DNA of 64,000 nt from JBEKTW01 sp049515655 (GCA_049515655.1 JBEKTW010000024.1:1-64000), one strand, 5' to 3'; counted from the stretch's first letter, positions 25,032-34,395 are shown. Numbers and translations: made by a program. Notes: generated by a model from the letters alone, not told the origin.

Positions 25032-25856
25032 ATGCGGCATAGGTTTCTTGTACCACTCCTTCTCATCCTCATCTTCGAGTTTTCCCCTTACGGGGCTGCA
25101 GACATCTTTGCGCAAAATCCTGCTATACGGGATTCCGTAGAGCAGAACAAATACAATCTCTCTCAGCTAGGAGACGAAACGGGGAGGTTCTTCACACAGC
25201 CGCTTCGTTGGGAAGGAAGTGATTGGCTCAGATTGGGCGTGATTGGCGCCGGGACATTCTTAGCTATGCAAGCCGATCAGCCAATCCGCACAGCAGTCCA
25301 AAAAGATCAACGATATTACTACAGCGTTCCCATTGAGGGAGGTAGAATCTGGGGAGAGTCGTACGTGACTCCGACATTGACCGTTGCGTTCTACTTACAT
25401 GGATGGTTGACCGATAATTCTTCCACGAAAAAAATGGGTTTTGAAATCGGGCAATCTGTAATCTATTCGGCCGTAATTACCCAGATACTATCGAAATCCG
25501 TCGGTAGAGCAAGGCCGAATCAGAATCTGGGCAGGTCCGATTATCAACCGTTTACGATTTCTGGCGAGGATTATCATTCGCTTCCCGGGGGACACTCGTC
25601 GGCTGCCTTGGTACTCTCCACCGTTCTGTCAAGAAATGCACCTTCTGGTTACCTCAAAGTTCTGGCGTACGTGCCCGCCGTATTCACCCTCTTCTCCCGG
25701 GTGTATCAGGATTACCACTGGACTTCCGATGATCTTCTCGGTGCGGCAATCGGCTATTCTGTAACCGACTGGGTTGTCAATCAACACGAACAAAAAGAGA
25801 GCCGGGTTGAAGTGTCTTCTGTCTATCCGTTCACTGTCAGAATAATTATTAACTGA
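25032..25856 (+). CDS. Secreted PAP2-family phosphatase-like protein, array member 1 (274 aa)
   Basis: Signal peptide (MRHRFLVPLLLILIFEF, cut near FAQN). PAP2/lipid phosphate phosphatase motifs: region C1 SKSVGRARP, where the usual KxxxxxxRP Lys is replaced by Ser and a Lys sits one place later; C2 LPGGHSSAA (canonical PSGH); C3 SRVYQDYHWTSD, complete with nucleophile His and Asp. ATG 25032 is preferred over an upstream frame from 24942 because AAAGGA precedes it and the signal peptide starts there. First of four genes separated by exactly 5 bp. Confidence 0.85.
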   Translation: MRHRFLVPLLLILIFEFSPYGAADIFAQNPAIRDSVEQNKYNLSQLGDETGRFFTQPLRWEGSDWLRLGVIGAGTFLAMQADQPIRTAVQKDQRYYYSVPIEGGRIWGESYVTPTLTVAFYLHGWLTDNSSTKKMGFEIGQSVIYSAVITQILSKSVGRARPNQNLGRSDYQPFTISGEDYHSLPGGHSSAALVLSTVLSRNAPSGYLKVLAYVPAVFTLFSRVYQDYHWTSDDLLGAAIGYSVTDWVVNQHEQKESRVEVSSVYPFTVRIIIN

Positions 25857-25861
25857 ATCGC

Positions 25862-26743
25862 ATGACTACAGCATATTCTTCCATCCAGAAAAACTCAACG
25901 AAAATTCTCCTTTTTCCCGGGACACGCTCTTACGCAATCCGGCATAAATTCTTTCTGTCACTTTTCCTCCTCCTTTTCTTCCAACCAGCCCTCTTCGCAC
26001 AAAATCCCGCTTTACGGGATTCCGTAGAGGGGAACAAATACGATTTTACTCAATTCGGAAATGAGACCTGGAGTTTTATTAAACAACCGACCAAATGGGA
26101 CGGAAGCGATTGGTTCAAAGTCGGGTTGATAGGTGCCGGATCATTTTTACTTGTTGAAACTGTTGACCAACCAGCTCGAGATTTGGCTTTCCAGGACAGA
26201 AGTTATGTAAGAAGCGTACCGATTGAGGCGGGCAGAATATGGGGAGAGATGTATTCCCCCGTGCTGCTCTTTGCCGGCTTTGCCACACATTCTTTGATAA
26301 CGAATGACAATTCGACAAGGAAAATCGCTTATGAAATCGGACAATCCTGTCTCTACGCGGGCGCAATGGAGTATATACTAAAGAGTGCGATTGGAAGAGC
26401 AAGACCGTATTTGAACCAAGGTAAATCGAGTTATCGCCTATTCACATTGGATGACGATTATCATTCGTTTCCCTCCGGCCATTCAGCCGCGGCAGTTGCA
26501 ATCTCAACTGTCCTTTCGAGAAATGTCGGCCCCACATGGCTGAAAATACTCGTGTACTTGCCCGCTGCAATCACTCCAGTCTCCCGGGTATACGAAGATA
26601 TGCACTGGGTATCGAGTTGTTTTATCGGCAGTGCAATCGGCTACTTTGTTTCCGACTGGGTCGTAGATCTTCATGAACGAAATGAATCGCGAGTGCACGT
26701 GTCTTCGATTCTTCCACTCACCATCAGTGTAACTCTTAATTAG
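25862..26743 (+). CDS. PAP2-family phosphatase-like protein, array member 2 (293 aa)
   Basis: A signal-like segment (FFLSLFLLLFFQPALFAQ) comes after a ~30-residue N-terminal extension, so translation may start later than 25862. C1 LKSAIGRARP is canonical, C2 FPSGHSAAA is canonical, but C3 reads SRVYEDMHWVSSC: the Asp expected four residues after the nucleophile His is Ser. More similar to member 4 than to its neighbours (TVDQPARDLA; ITNDNSTRKIAYEIG). Starts 5 bp after member 1 ends. Confidence 0.85.
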   Translation: MTTAYSSIQKNSTKILLFPGTRSYAIRHKFFLSLFLLLFFQPALFAQNPALRDSVEGNKYDFTQFGNETWSFIKQPTKWDGSDWFKVGLIGAGSFLLVETVDQPARDLAFQDRSYVRSVPIEAGRIWGEMYSPVLLFAGFATHSLITNDNSTRKIAYEIGQSCLYAGAMEYILKSAIGRARPYLNQGKSSYRLFTLDDDYHSFPSGHSAAAVAISTVLSRNVGPTWLKILVYLPAAITPVSRVYEDMHWVSSCFIGSAIGYFVSDWVVDLHERNESRVHVSSILPLTISVTLN

Positions 26744-26748
26744 GCCGG

Positions 26749-27603
26749 ATGATGACTCGATGCTCTTCATTGCATAAGACCGCAGAGTACATGTTCCTCT
26801 TTCGGAGAGCGTACTATTCCTCAATGCACCATAGAATTCTTTTATCACTCTTCGTTTTGATCATCTGTGAATCTTTCTCCGTCGCACAAAACAAATACGA
26901 TTTCACTCAGTTTTGGAATGAGACCGGGAGTTTCATTAAACAACCGACCGCATGGGAAGGAAGTGATTGGCTAAAACTTGGTCTGACAGGTGCCGGCACA
27001 TATTTGATCATGCAAGCCGATCAGCCGATTCGCGATGCAGTTCTAAAAGATCAAAGATACGACAAGAGTGTTCCGATCGAATTCGGTAGAATGTGGGGGG
27101 AACTCTATTCGCCGGTGGTGCTCTTTGGCGGTTTCGCCGTACATTCAATGCTCACCAGTGACATGGGAACAAGGAAAATTGCTTATGAGATCGGACAGGC
27201 TTCGCTCTATGCCGGCGCAGTGAATTATGTCTTAAAGGTGGGATTTGGCAGGGCGCGACCTTATACGGGTGAAGGGCACAACTCATATCACCCATTCTCA
27301 TCACTTTTTGATGTGGATCATCAGTCATTTCCCGGCGGGCATAATACGGCTGCATTTGCCATTTCGACTGTTCTTTCAAGGAACGCCAAACCGGTTTGGC
27401 TAAAAACAGTAGCGTACCTGCCGGCCGTACTAACATTTGTCTCTCGAGTTTATCAGGATCAGCACTGGACCTCCGATGATTTTGCCGGCGCAGCTTGCGG
27501 TTACTTTATTGCAGCCTGGGTTGTAGATCTGCATGAACAAGATGAATCGCGGGTGCACGTGTCTTCCATCTTTCCACTCACCATAAGGATAGCTCTCAAT
27601 TAG
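26749..27603 (+). CDS. PAP2-family phosphatase-like protein, array member 3 (284 aa)
   Basis: C1 LKVGFGRARP canonical; C2 FPGGHNTAA with Gly for the Ser of PSGH; C3 SRVYQDQHWTSDD complete. Closest to member 1 (IMQADQPIRDAVLKDQRY). The signal peptide (ILLSLFVLIICESFSVAQ) again follows an N-terminal extension, with an alternative start at MHHRILL (26824). Begins 5 bp after member 2. Confidence 0.85.
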   Translation: MMTRCSSLHKTAEYMFLFRRAYYSSMHHRILLSLFVLIICESFSVAQNKYDFTQFWNETGSFIKQPTAWEGSDWLKLGLTGAGTYLIMQADQPIRDAVLKDQRYDKSVPIEFGRMWGELYSPVVLFGGFAVHSMLTSDMGTRKIAYEIGQASLYAGAVNYVLKVGFGRARPYTGEGHNSYHPFSSLFDVDHQSFPGGHNTAAFAISTVLSRNAKPVWLKTVAYLPAVLTFVSRVYQDQHWTSDDFAGAACGYFIAAWVVDLHEQDESRVHVSSIFPLTIRIALN

Positions 27604-27608
27604 GTCCG

Positions 27609-28460
27609 ATGATGACTCAATGTTCATCGCATAAAATCTCAGACCACATGTTCCTCTTTCGCAGAGCGTACTATTACACAATGCGCCATAGAATTCTCTT
27701 ATCACTCCTCGTCGTGATCATCTGCGAATCTTCACTGTTCGCACAAAACAAATACAATTTCTCTCAGTTCGGAAATGAGACGGTCGATTTTGTCAAACAA
27801 CCGTCGAAATGGGACGGAAGTGATTGGCTCAAACTCGGGATGATGGGGGCCGGATCATTTGTGCTTATCGAAACTGCCGATCAGCCGGCTCGGGATTTAG
27901 CTCTCAAGGACAGAAGTTATTTAAACAGCGTTCCGATTGAGGCGGGCAGAATATGGGGAGAGCTGTATACCCCCGTGGTGCTCTTTGCCGGCTTTGCCGC
28001 ACATTCATTGATAACGAATGACAATTCGACAAGGGAAATTGCCTATGAAATCGGCCAGGCCTCACTTTATACGGGCGGAATTATCTATGTGCTAAAGACT
28101 GTGGTTGGCAGAGCACGACCGGATATGAACGAAGGTTCATCCAGTTATCACCCATTCTCATTCAGCGACGAGGATCATTCGTTTCCCGGAGGACATGCAG
28201 CCGCAGCATTTACAGTATCAACTGTTCTTTCCAGAAATGCCGGCCCAACATGGTTGAAGATACTTGCGTACGTGCCCGCTGCGATCACTCCAATCTCTCG
28301 GGTATATGAAGATAAACACTGGATATCGAGTTGTTTTCTCGGCGGTGCCATCGGCTACTTTGTCGCCAAATGGGTTGTCGATACTCATGAGGCAAAGGAT
28401 AAACAAATTCAAAGCACGTCAATCACCCCTCTCTTCAATATGAGTGTTGTTATTAATTAA
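27609..28460 (+). CDS. PAP2-family phosphatase-like protein, array member 4 (283 aa)
   Basis: C1 LKTVVGRARP canonical; C2 FPGGHAAAA; C3 SRVYEDKHWISSC, again with Ser where the Asp should be, as in member 2. The signal peptide (LLSLLVVIICESSLFAQ) follows an extension resembling that of member 3 (MFLFRRAYYY). It begins 5 bp after member 3. With member 2 it forms one lineage, and members 1 and 3 form the other, so the array arose by duplicating a two-gene unit. Confidence 0.85.
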   Translation: MMTQCSSHKISDHMFLFRRAYYYTMRHRILLSLLVVIICESSLFAQNKYNFSQFGNETVDFVKQPSKWDGSDWLKLGMMGAGSFVLIETADQPARDLALKDRSYLNSVPIEAGRIWGELYTPVVLFAGFAAHSLITNDNSTREIAYEIGQASLYTGGIIYVLKTVVGRARPDMNEGSSSYHPFSFSDEDHSFPGGHAAAAFTVSTVLSRNAGPTWLKILAYVPAAITPISRVYEDKHWISSCFLGGAIGYFVAKWVVDTHEAKDKQIQSTSITPLFNMSVVIN

Positions 28461-28492
28461 GGCTATTATCCGTTCAATAAAAGGAAAGGAAT

Positions 28493-28657
28493 ATGTCCAT
28501 GGATATCACGAAGAACGCAGGGATGTTGCTGCTGGGCATCTGGCTCGTAGTCTCGGGTCTGGTAGCACTTGTCCCGGCATTATTTTTCAATGGTCTGGGA
28601 ACGATACTGGCAATACTTGCCATTCTCGCCGGAATATTCATTTTGATGCGCAAGTAG
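28493..28657 (+). CDS. Two-helix membrane microprotein (54 aa)
   Basis: MSMDITKNAGMLLLGIWLVV then SGLVALVPALFFNGLGTILA and ILAILAGIFILMRK. A strong ribosome site (AAAGGAAAGGAAT) precedes ATG 28493. It follows the PAP2 array by 32 bp on the same strand. Similar tiny membrane proteins occur widely in this group; function unknown. Confidence 0.7.
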   Translation: MSMDITKNAGMLLLGIWLVVSGLVALVPALFFNGLGTILAILAILAGIFILMRK

Positions 28658-28817
28658 TTCAATGCCGCTAGTCGATTGCGGAAGCTGCCGCACAGTTGCT
28701 TCGGTAAACTCCGTAGCCGCACCGGCCAAATCGCGATGAGCATTGCGCTTCACTAATGAAATTCCGATGGTCACAAGAAATGCAACCGTTCTGAACTAGC
28801 TCAAAGGAAGCAAAAGG

Positions 28818-29702
28818 GTGACAAAGAAATCAAAAAATCGGTTCATTCTTATCAATTTCATCGTCTATTCGCTGGCTGTTATCAGCCCGGTGAAACCAGT
28901 GTATTCGCAGTCTCCCGGAAGCGATACTACATTTCATCCTTACCATGTTAACTACTGGGTAACAGGTGGTGTCTTAATTGCGGGACTTGCGACCGAAAAA
29001 ATGGGGGTAAACTGGATATCGGCCAAGCCGAACCTGACGAATGCAGAACTACAGACATTGGATAGAAATGATTTTACCGCAATTGACCGTTGGGCTTTGG
29101 ATCTGGACCCCTCGAATATGAGTTACTACGATAAACTTTCCGATCAAGTGGTTGGGGGTATAGTCGTTCTTCCGCTTCTCACAATGCTGGATCACAACAT
29201 CAGGCAAGACTGGTTGAACGTGATTCTGATGTATTCGGAGACCATATTAATCACAAATAATATATACCTGTACAGTCCTTTCGGACCGACTTTTCAAAAT
29301 AGATTCCGTCCTGTTGTTTACTACGATGCTCTTGGTACCAGTGACGTGAGAATGAGAGGCGGCAACCGGAATTCACTTTACAGCGGCCATGTTGCCTCTG
29401 CCGCATCGGCCACCTTTTTTACCGCAAAGGTGTATTGTGATTACCATCCGCAATTGGGTTGGAACAAATATCTTGTGTATGGTGCAGCAGCCATACCGCC
29501 TCTTATCCTGGCATATATAAGGTTGAGAGCACTCGCGCATTTTCCATCCGACTTAATGGTTGGTTTCGGAGTAGGGGCATTATGCGGCATAATGATCCCC
29601 GAACTTCATCGCATTGAAATCGAGCACACTTCATTTGGGTTATATTCTTCTTCTGAAGGGACTGGAATAAGTCTGAAATGGCAGCCGGGCTTTGGACAAT
29701 AG
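28818..29702 (+). CDS. Divergent PAP2-superfamily protein (294 aa)
   Basis: N-terminal signal (RFILINFIVYSLAVISPVKP, cut near VYSQS). Motifs: C1 FQNRFRP with no Lys at the expected place; C2 NSLYSGHVASA; C3 RLRALAHFPSD with His and Asp complete. Hydrophobic segments fit a membrane-linked lipid phosphatase fold. The start is GTG 28818 with AAAGG nearby. More distant from the array than its members are from one another. Confidence 0.78.
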   Translation: MTKKSKNRFILINFIVYSLAVISPVKPVYSQSPGSDTTFHPYHVNYWVTGGVLIAGLATEKMGVNWISAKPNLTNAELQTLDRNDFTAIDRWALDLDPSNMSYYDKLSDQVVGGIVVLPLLTMLDHNIRQDWLNVILMYSETILITNNIYLYSPFGPTFQNRFRPVVYYDALGTSDVRMRGGNRNSLYSGHVASAASATFFTAKVYCDYHPQLGWNKYLVYGAAAIPPLILAYIRLRALAHFPSDLMVGFGVGALCGIMIPELHRIEIEHTSFGLYSSSEGTGISLKWQPGFGQ

Positions 29703-29904
29703 GCATGTTTACTTCCGGAAATGAATTTCGTTGTGTTTCTACTATAGTAATCATGCTGTTGAGTCTGTGCCAATTTGCTGAATGGTTTTATAAGAGGAAA
29801 ACATGCAATCATCATACCGAAATCAGAAGTTATAGATGGCCGGAATCCCCAATAATCGGGATCGGAGCCATTTCAATCAGATGTACTATCGAAGGAGAAA
29901 CATT

Positions 29905-30399
29905 ATGCGCTACATACTTGCAGCAATCGCCGTAGTGATCCTGGTGAGCACCGTCTGTGCTCAGGTTCACGTTAATCTTAACCTGAATCTGGATCGTCAA
30001 CCAATCTGGGGTCCGACCGGTTACGATCATGTTGAATATTATTACCTGCCCGACATTGAAGTCTACTACAATGTTCCCCAGCACAAATTCTGGTATAATG
30101 AAAGAGGACGCTGGGTCAGCGGATCATCGTTGCCTTCCCGGTATCGTGATTTTGACTTGTATAGATCTTACAAGGTAGTTGTGAATGAACCGGCACCGTA
30201 TCGAAATCACAAAATGTATCAAGAAAAATATGGTTCGTATAAAGGTCGTCACGATCAGGAGCCGATCCGCGATAGCCGTGATTCGAAATATTTTGTAAAC
30301 AAAAACCACCCCGGACATAAGAACTGGGTAAAGCAACAAAAGCATGATAATGGTAAAGGCAAAGCAAAGGGTCGCGACGATAAGCCCGGACGAAACTAA
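29905..30399 (+). CDS. Small secreted Tyr-rich protein (164 aa)
   Basis: Signal peptide (MRYILAAIAVVILVSTVCAQ). The mature N-terminal half is aromatic (WGPTGYDHVEYYYLPDIEVY; FWYNERGRWVSGSSLPSRYR); the C-terminal half is basic, His- and Lys-rich (GHKNWVKQQKHDNGKGKAKG). A family of unnamed periplasmic proteins in Bacteroidota has the same YYY.P....YY / LP..Y..YDL layout. ATG 29905 is chosen on CGAAGGAGAAACATT. Confidence 0.7.
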   Translation: MRYILAAIAVVILVSTVCAQVHVNLNLNLDRQPIWGPTGYDHVEYYYLPDIEVYYNVPQHKFWYNERGRWVSGSSLPSRYRDFDLYRSYKVVVNEPAPYRNHKMYQEKYGSYKGRHDQEPIRDSRDSKYFVNKNHPGHKNWVKQQKHDNGKGKAKGRDDKPGRN

Positions 30400-30422
30400 C
30401 AGACACGACGAACAAGATCGGC

Positions 30423-31031
30423 ATGGAAATGGTGGAAAATGAAATGAAGCCGCAGGTGGATAAGAACATCAATGTTTTTGAACAACCTGCGGAGACGGGG
30501 ATCGGTCACAGGAAGACCATGATATTCAAACAACTCCGGACGCTGCGCTGGCCAGACTTGTCCACTCTTCTTGGCCTTCTGTGCGTTTCTTCTTCGGTGT
30601 ATTGTTCCTTCAAAGGCGTGTTTGCGTTAGCATACGCCCTGATTCTCGCCCAATTCATCTTCGACTATGCCGATGGGAAGTTGGCACGTAGCATTGGTGG
30701 AGGAGTCCTAGGGGTCTACTTGGACAGCTTCTCGGATTTCATGGCAGTTTCCGCTTCGGTTGTGTTCGGTTGGTTTGTTGGAATAGACGGTCTTGCAATG
30801 TATATTGCGGGATTCTTGAATATAAGTGCGGCGGCAATACGATTGGCCTACTTCACGACAAATAAACAGAAGGGGTTCACCGGTGTTCCGACGGTATTGG
30901 CCGCAGTCACAGTTTCAACGATTGCTTACCTTGGATATTTCTTTGCCGGAGCAAGCATCGGCTGGTTTGTGATTTTCTATTTTGCTTCTGCCGTTGCAAT
31001 GATCTCTGATTTGAGAATGAAGAAAATATAA
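30423..31031 (+). CDS. CDP-alcohol phosphatidyltransferase family protein (202 aa)
   Basis: Carries the family signature D(x2)DG(x2)AR(x7)G(x3)D(x3)D: D81, D84-G85, A88-R89, G97, D101 and D105 (DYADGKLARS; GVYLDSFSDF). About five hydrophobic helices follow a 40-residue polar N-terminus. Such enzymes transfer a phosphatidyl group from CDP-diacylglycerol to an alcohol; the FTGVPTVLAA segment and size fit a phosphatidylserine-synthase-like member, but the alcohol is not certain. The PAP2 genes upstream also suggest phospholipid turnover. Confidence 0.85.
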   Translation: MEMVENEMKPQVDKNINVFEQPAETGIGHRKTMIFKQLRTLRWPDLSTLLGLLCVSSSVYCSFKGVFALAYALILAQFIFDYADGKLARSIGGGVLGVYLDSFSDFMAVSASVVFGWFVGIDGLAMYIAGFLNISAAAIRLAYFTTNKQKGFTGVPTVLAAVTVSTIAYLGYFFAGASIGWFVIFYFASAVAMISDLRMKKI

Positions 31032-31084
31032 TCGAATTCCCATGGCTGAACAAAGCAATCCTTTCGTCGGTGGCGCGTCATTTT

Positions 31085-31180
31085 CACTTGTGAGTGCGGT
31101 GTCGACCCCACCTTCCGTCCTCCCCCTGGTAAGGGGAGAACACAAGAGGGGGTCCTGGCGTGGAAGACCCGACTTCGCTC
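31085..31180. repeat. Dispersed intergenic repeat with small hairpin
   Basis: ACCCCACCTTCCG, then CTCCCC (31120-31125) / GGGGAG (31133-31138), then ACACAAGAGGGGGT. Parts recur at 57757-57770 (ACCCCACCTTCCG) and 58150-58170 (AATACAAGAGGGGGT). Confidence 0.55.
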
Positions 31181-31263
31181 TCAGGCGCTGCCCCTTTGTT
31201 AGAAAGTTTGCGGCGCCAATCCTGACTGTGTCAAGGACGACAAGCTGATCGGAACGTGAGAAC

Positions 31264-31875
31264 ATGGAGCTTATCTTTTTCCTGAAAGGACTGATTATAG
31301 GATTTGGGATGGCGGTGCCTATCGGACCGATCGGGGTACTGTGCATCCGCAAGACACTGGCTGAGGGGCACTCACGCGGCCTGATCATCGGCCTTGGGGC
31401 TGCAACCGCAGATTCGCTGTACGGCAGTATCGCTGCGTTTGGTCTCACGTTTGTCTCGGAGGTGATCGCTACCGAGCACTTTTGGCTGCGTCTGGTCGGA
31501 GGAAGTATACTCCTGTATCTTGGCATAAGGACATATCGTGCGAGGCGCAAGGATTCCATAATCCCCTTCGACAACAAGGGATTGTTGGGATCGTACGTCT
31601 CCGCCTGTCTCCTCGCACTTACGAATCCGGTGACCATCTTTGCCTTTGTTGCCGTGTTCGCTGCTTTTGGGCTAGGACACAAGCTAACTATCATCTCAGC
31701 GTGCACTCTTGTCCTCGGAGTGTTTGCAGGTTCGTGTCTATGGTTTCTGACTCTTAGCTACGTTGCCACGCTCTTCAGAAAGAAGCTGGACTCAAGTGGA
31801 CTCAGATGGGTCAATAGGATTGCCGGCGTCCTGATGATTTTATCCGGGCTTGCTGCCTTTGTGAGTATGATTTGA
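31264..31875 (+). CDS. LysE-family exporter (203 aa)
   Basis: Six hydrophobic helices; the first carries the family pattern GFGMAVPIGPIGVLCIRKTL and GLIIGLGAATADSLYG, and a middle segment has ALTNPVTIFAFVAVF. LysE/RhtB proteins export amino acids or related small molecules across the inner membrane; the substrate is not predictable here. ATG 31264 with GGAACGTGAGAAC upstream. Confidence 0.9.
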   Translation: MELIFFLKGLIIGFGMAVPIGPIGVLCIRKTLAEGHSRGLIIGLGAATADSLYGSIAAFGLTFVSEVIATEHFWLRLVGGSILLYLGIRTYRARRKDSIIPFDNKGLLGSYVSACLLALTNPVTIFAFVAVFAAFGLGHKLTIISACTLVLGVFAGSCLWFLTLSYVATLFRKKLDSSGLRWVNRIAGVLMILSGLAAFVSMI

Positions 31876-31912
31876 CCATTGGAACCATCAATGTTTGTCC
31901 CTGCACGCATTT

Positions 31913-32989
31913 ATGACTGATCAGAATACTTCTCATCGCATAATGCGCCTCCTCATCATTGCGGCGGCGATCGTGGTAATCATCTGGGGTATCAATCAGG
32001 CACAGTCGGTCGTGGTCTTGTTCCTTGTCTCTTTTTTTCTCGCTGTCATCGGGACGGTGCCGGTACTCTGGATGGAACGGAAAGGCGTTCCTTCTGTTGC
32101 CGCTGTGTTGATTGTAGTGGCAGCTATGGTTGTTCTTCTGCTGAGTATCGGTGTGGTCGTAGGCGCGTCGCTCAACAGTTTTTCCAATGCATTGCCTTCC
32201 TACCAGACTCGCATACATGACATGCTTTTTGCAATCAAGGCGCAGTTGGCAAGGAAGGGCATCACAATTACCGACGAAGTCCTCCTCGGCTATGTCAACC
32301 CCGGGGCGGTGATGAACTTGACTGCTTCCTTGTTCACATCATTGAGTTCGGTGCTTTCCAATATTGTCCTGATTCTGTTCACCGTCATGTTCATTCTGCT
32401 TGAAGCCTCAAGTTTTCCGACCAAGCTTCGCTCCGTTCTCGATAACCCTGAAGCTGCTTTTCCGCAGTTTACGATGTTCGTCAATGATATAAAACATTAT
32501 GTGGTCATCAAGACGTTGATAAACCTGATCGGGGGCATACTGATAACGATATGGCTGTCCATTCTCGGCGTAGATTACCCCGTCCTGTGGGGATTTCTGG
32601 CATTTCTGCTCCACTTCATACCGAGTGTGGGTTCTATTGTCGCGGCCGTTCCCGCCGTTCTCCTTGCCCTTATTCAACTTGGAGAAGGCTCTGCTGCACT
32701 TGCTGCCGCCGGATATCTGGTAACCGGCATCATAATCGGTAACGTTGTCGAACCAAGGATCATGGGGCGCAGGCTTGGCTTGTCTACGCTTGTCGTTTTT
32801 GTGTCTTTGATCTTTTGGGGAAGCCTGCTTGGTGTGGTCGGTGCGCTCCTCTGCGTACCTCTCACGATGACCCTCAAGCTTGCCTGTGAGGCGAATGAAG
32901 ACACACGATGGATTGCTGTGTTGCTAGGATCAGAAGATTTCAATGAAGTTTCTCCACCAATCTCGAAGAAGAAGAAAGAACGATCATGA
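31913..32989 (+). CDS. AI-2E / PerM-family membrane transporter (358 aa)
   Basis: Two N-terminal helices, a soluble middle domain, then a C-terminal membrane block with the family motifs GVDYPVLWGFLAFLLHFIPS VGS and GNVVEPRIMGRRLGLSTLVV, then GALLCVPLT. The family includes TqsA and PerM/YdiK; substrates are mostly unknown. An upstream TTG (31895) is in frame, but ATG 31913 gives a normal N-terminus. It overlaps the next gene by 4 bp (ATGA). Confidence 0.9.
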   Translation: MTDQNTSHRIMRLLIIAAAIVVIIWGINQAQSVVVLFLVSFFLAVIGTVPVLWMERKGVPSVAAVLIVVAAMVVLLLSIGVVVGASLNSFSNALPSYQTRIHDMLFAIKAQLARKGITITDEVLLGYVNPGAVMNLTASLFTSLSSVLSNIVLILFTVMFILLEASSFPTKLRSVLDNPEAAFPQFTMFVNDIKHYVVIKTLINLIGGILITIWLSILGVDYPVLWGFLAFLLHFIPSVGSIVAAVPAVLLALIQLGEGSAALAAAGYLVTGIIIGNVVEPRIMGRRLGLSTLVVFVSLIFWGSLLGVVGALLCVPLTMTLKLACEANEDTRWIAVLLGSEDFNEVSPPISKKKKERS

Positions 32990-34395
32990 AAACACCACAA
33001 ACCAAAAATGCATCATTCAAGCGGGGAAAACTATCGCTGCTGAAAGTCGTCAAGTATGCAGGTTTTTTTATTGGTGCTGTAATCCTCATCTGTGTAGTGA
33101 TATTCATTTTCTCTCCGGATCCTTTTATCAACGCATTGCTAAAAGACCGTATTACGAAAGCCGTTGCAGATGCTTACCCGGGATCCTCCATACGCATTGG
33201 TACCATGCATTACAATGTCTGGAAGAATCGTTTAGGGTGCGATTCTATAACACTGAAGACGAGCCACTCTGCGTATACATGCAGTGTTGCTTCATTCTCC
33301 GTTAGCGGAATCGGTTGGATGAAAATTCTTCTGCAAAGAGATGTTACTCCTCATACTCTTGCAAGCTCCGTAATCGATGCACAAGACATTGCAGTTAAAT
33401 TTCATGAGTCTCAGACCGGACTTCGGTTTGCGATGTTGCATATATCGGTACCTGATTCTGAAATGACGGTCGATTCAATTAAGTATTGTTCTTTACTTGA
33501 CGATGAACAATTCTTCGCGAAGAGTCAATTCAGGCAAACCAGGTTCCGTTTTGATGTTCCTCAAATAAGAATAATGGGTTTGGATTGTCTCGCCTCGCTT
33601 CAAGGAAACATCTATAGTGCCAGAAGCATTACTCTGCATGAATTATTTGCCGATATTCTGGTGAACATGGATAAGCCCTATGACAGGAACTCATCCAATC
33701 CGCAGATGCCGAACGAAGCCCTATCTTCGGTGAAGGAATTAGTTAAAGTGGATAGTGTGACAGTCAGAAATGGGGGGTTGAAATATTGCGAGAGGTATGC
33801 TGTAGGAGCAAAACCCGGTGTGATTACATTTAATAAAGTCAATGTTTCAGTAAGTGGAATTGCTAATCATACAGCTCGAACTGACACAACAATTATTCAT
33901 GGGGAGGGACTTTTTTTGAATTCCGGCACAATGAAACTGTTTATGGCAATTCCCCTCACATCAAGGGATTTTTCCTTGCGATACTCCGGTTCGCTAAGCA
34001 CGATGGATCTTACCGAACTAAATGGCTTCATTGAAGCAGGCGAACATCGTCGTATTAAATCCGGAACCCTTCAGTCTGCCACATACAGCGTCAACGTTAA
34101 TTCGGGGCATGCCATCGGTACCTTGAGGGCCGAGTACAAAGACGTCTCCATTGTCATCCTCAACAAGACTACCGGAAGTGATAAAGGAATATTCGACCGG
34201 ATCTCTTCCCTGTTTGGTAAAATATTTATTATCCGCGGGACCAACATGCCGGATGCAAAAGGCGTAATGAAGATCGGCGAAATAAAATACACCCGGGATC
34301 CGGGAGATTATTTTCTCCAGTATGTGTGGTTTGCTCTTCGAAACGGCATTGCAGACGTAGTTGGATTTCCTAAAAAACTACTTCCAGATAAGTAA
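32986..34395 (+). CDS. AsmA-like envelope protein (469 aa)
   Basis: One N-terminal membrane helix (YAGFFIGAVILICVVIFIFS) and a long beta-rich periplasmic part: KVDSVTVRNGGLKYCER resembles the V..V.V..G.v.y.D segments of AsmA/DUF748 proteins, and a late GVMKIGEIKYTRDPG. AsmA-like proteins link inner and outer membrane and are proposed to carry lipids; the assignment rests on pattern, not a clear motif. Its ATG overlaps the transporter stop, so they are translationally coupled. Confidence 0.6.
   Translation: MKTPQTKNASFKRGKLSLLKVVKYAGFFIGAVILICVVIFIFSPDPFINALLKDRITKAVADAYPGSSIRIGTMHYNVWKNRLGCDSITLKTSHSAYTCSVASFSVSGIGWMKILLQRDVTPHTLASSVIDAQDIAVKFHESQTGLRFAMLHISVPDSEMTVDSIKYCSLLDDEQFFAKSQFRQTRFRFDVPQIRIMGLDCLASLQGNIYSARSITLHELFADILVNMDKPYDRNSSNPQMPNEALSSVKELVKVDSVTVRNGGLKYCERYAVGAKPGVITFNKVNVSVSGIANHTARTDTTIIHGEGLFLNSGTMKLFMAIPLTSRDFSLRYSGSLSTMDLTELNGFIEAGEHRRIKSGTLQSATYSVNVNSGHAIGTLRAEYKDVSIVILNKTTGSDKGIFDRISSLFGKIFIIRGTNMPDAKGVMKIGEIKYTRDPGDYFLQYVWFALRNGIADVVGFPKKLLPDK

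Noticed and set aside
28444..28671. 75-codon frame overlapping the 54-aa microprotein
   Set aside because: It lies in another frame, starts before the array member 4 stop and is Cys/Arg-rich noise; the 28493 frame has the ribosome site and hydrophobic helices.
30915..31706. 263-codon minus-strand frame
   Set aside because: It overlaps the phosphatidyltransferase end and the LysE gene antisense, with no family resemblance.
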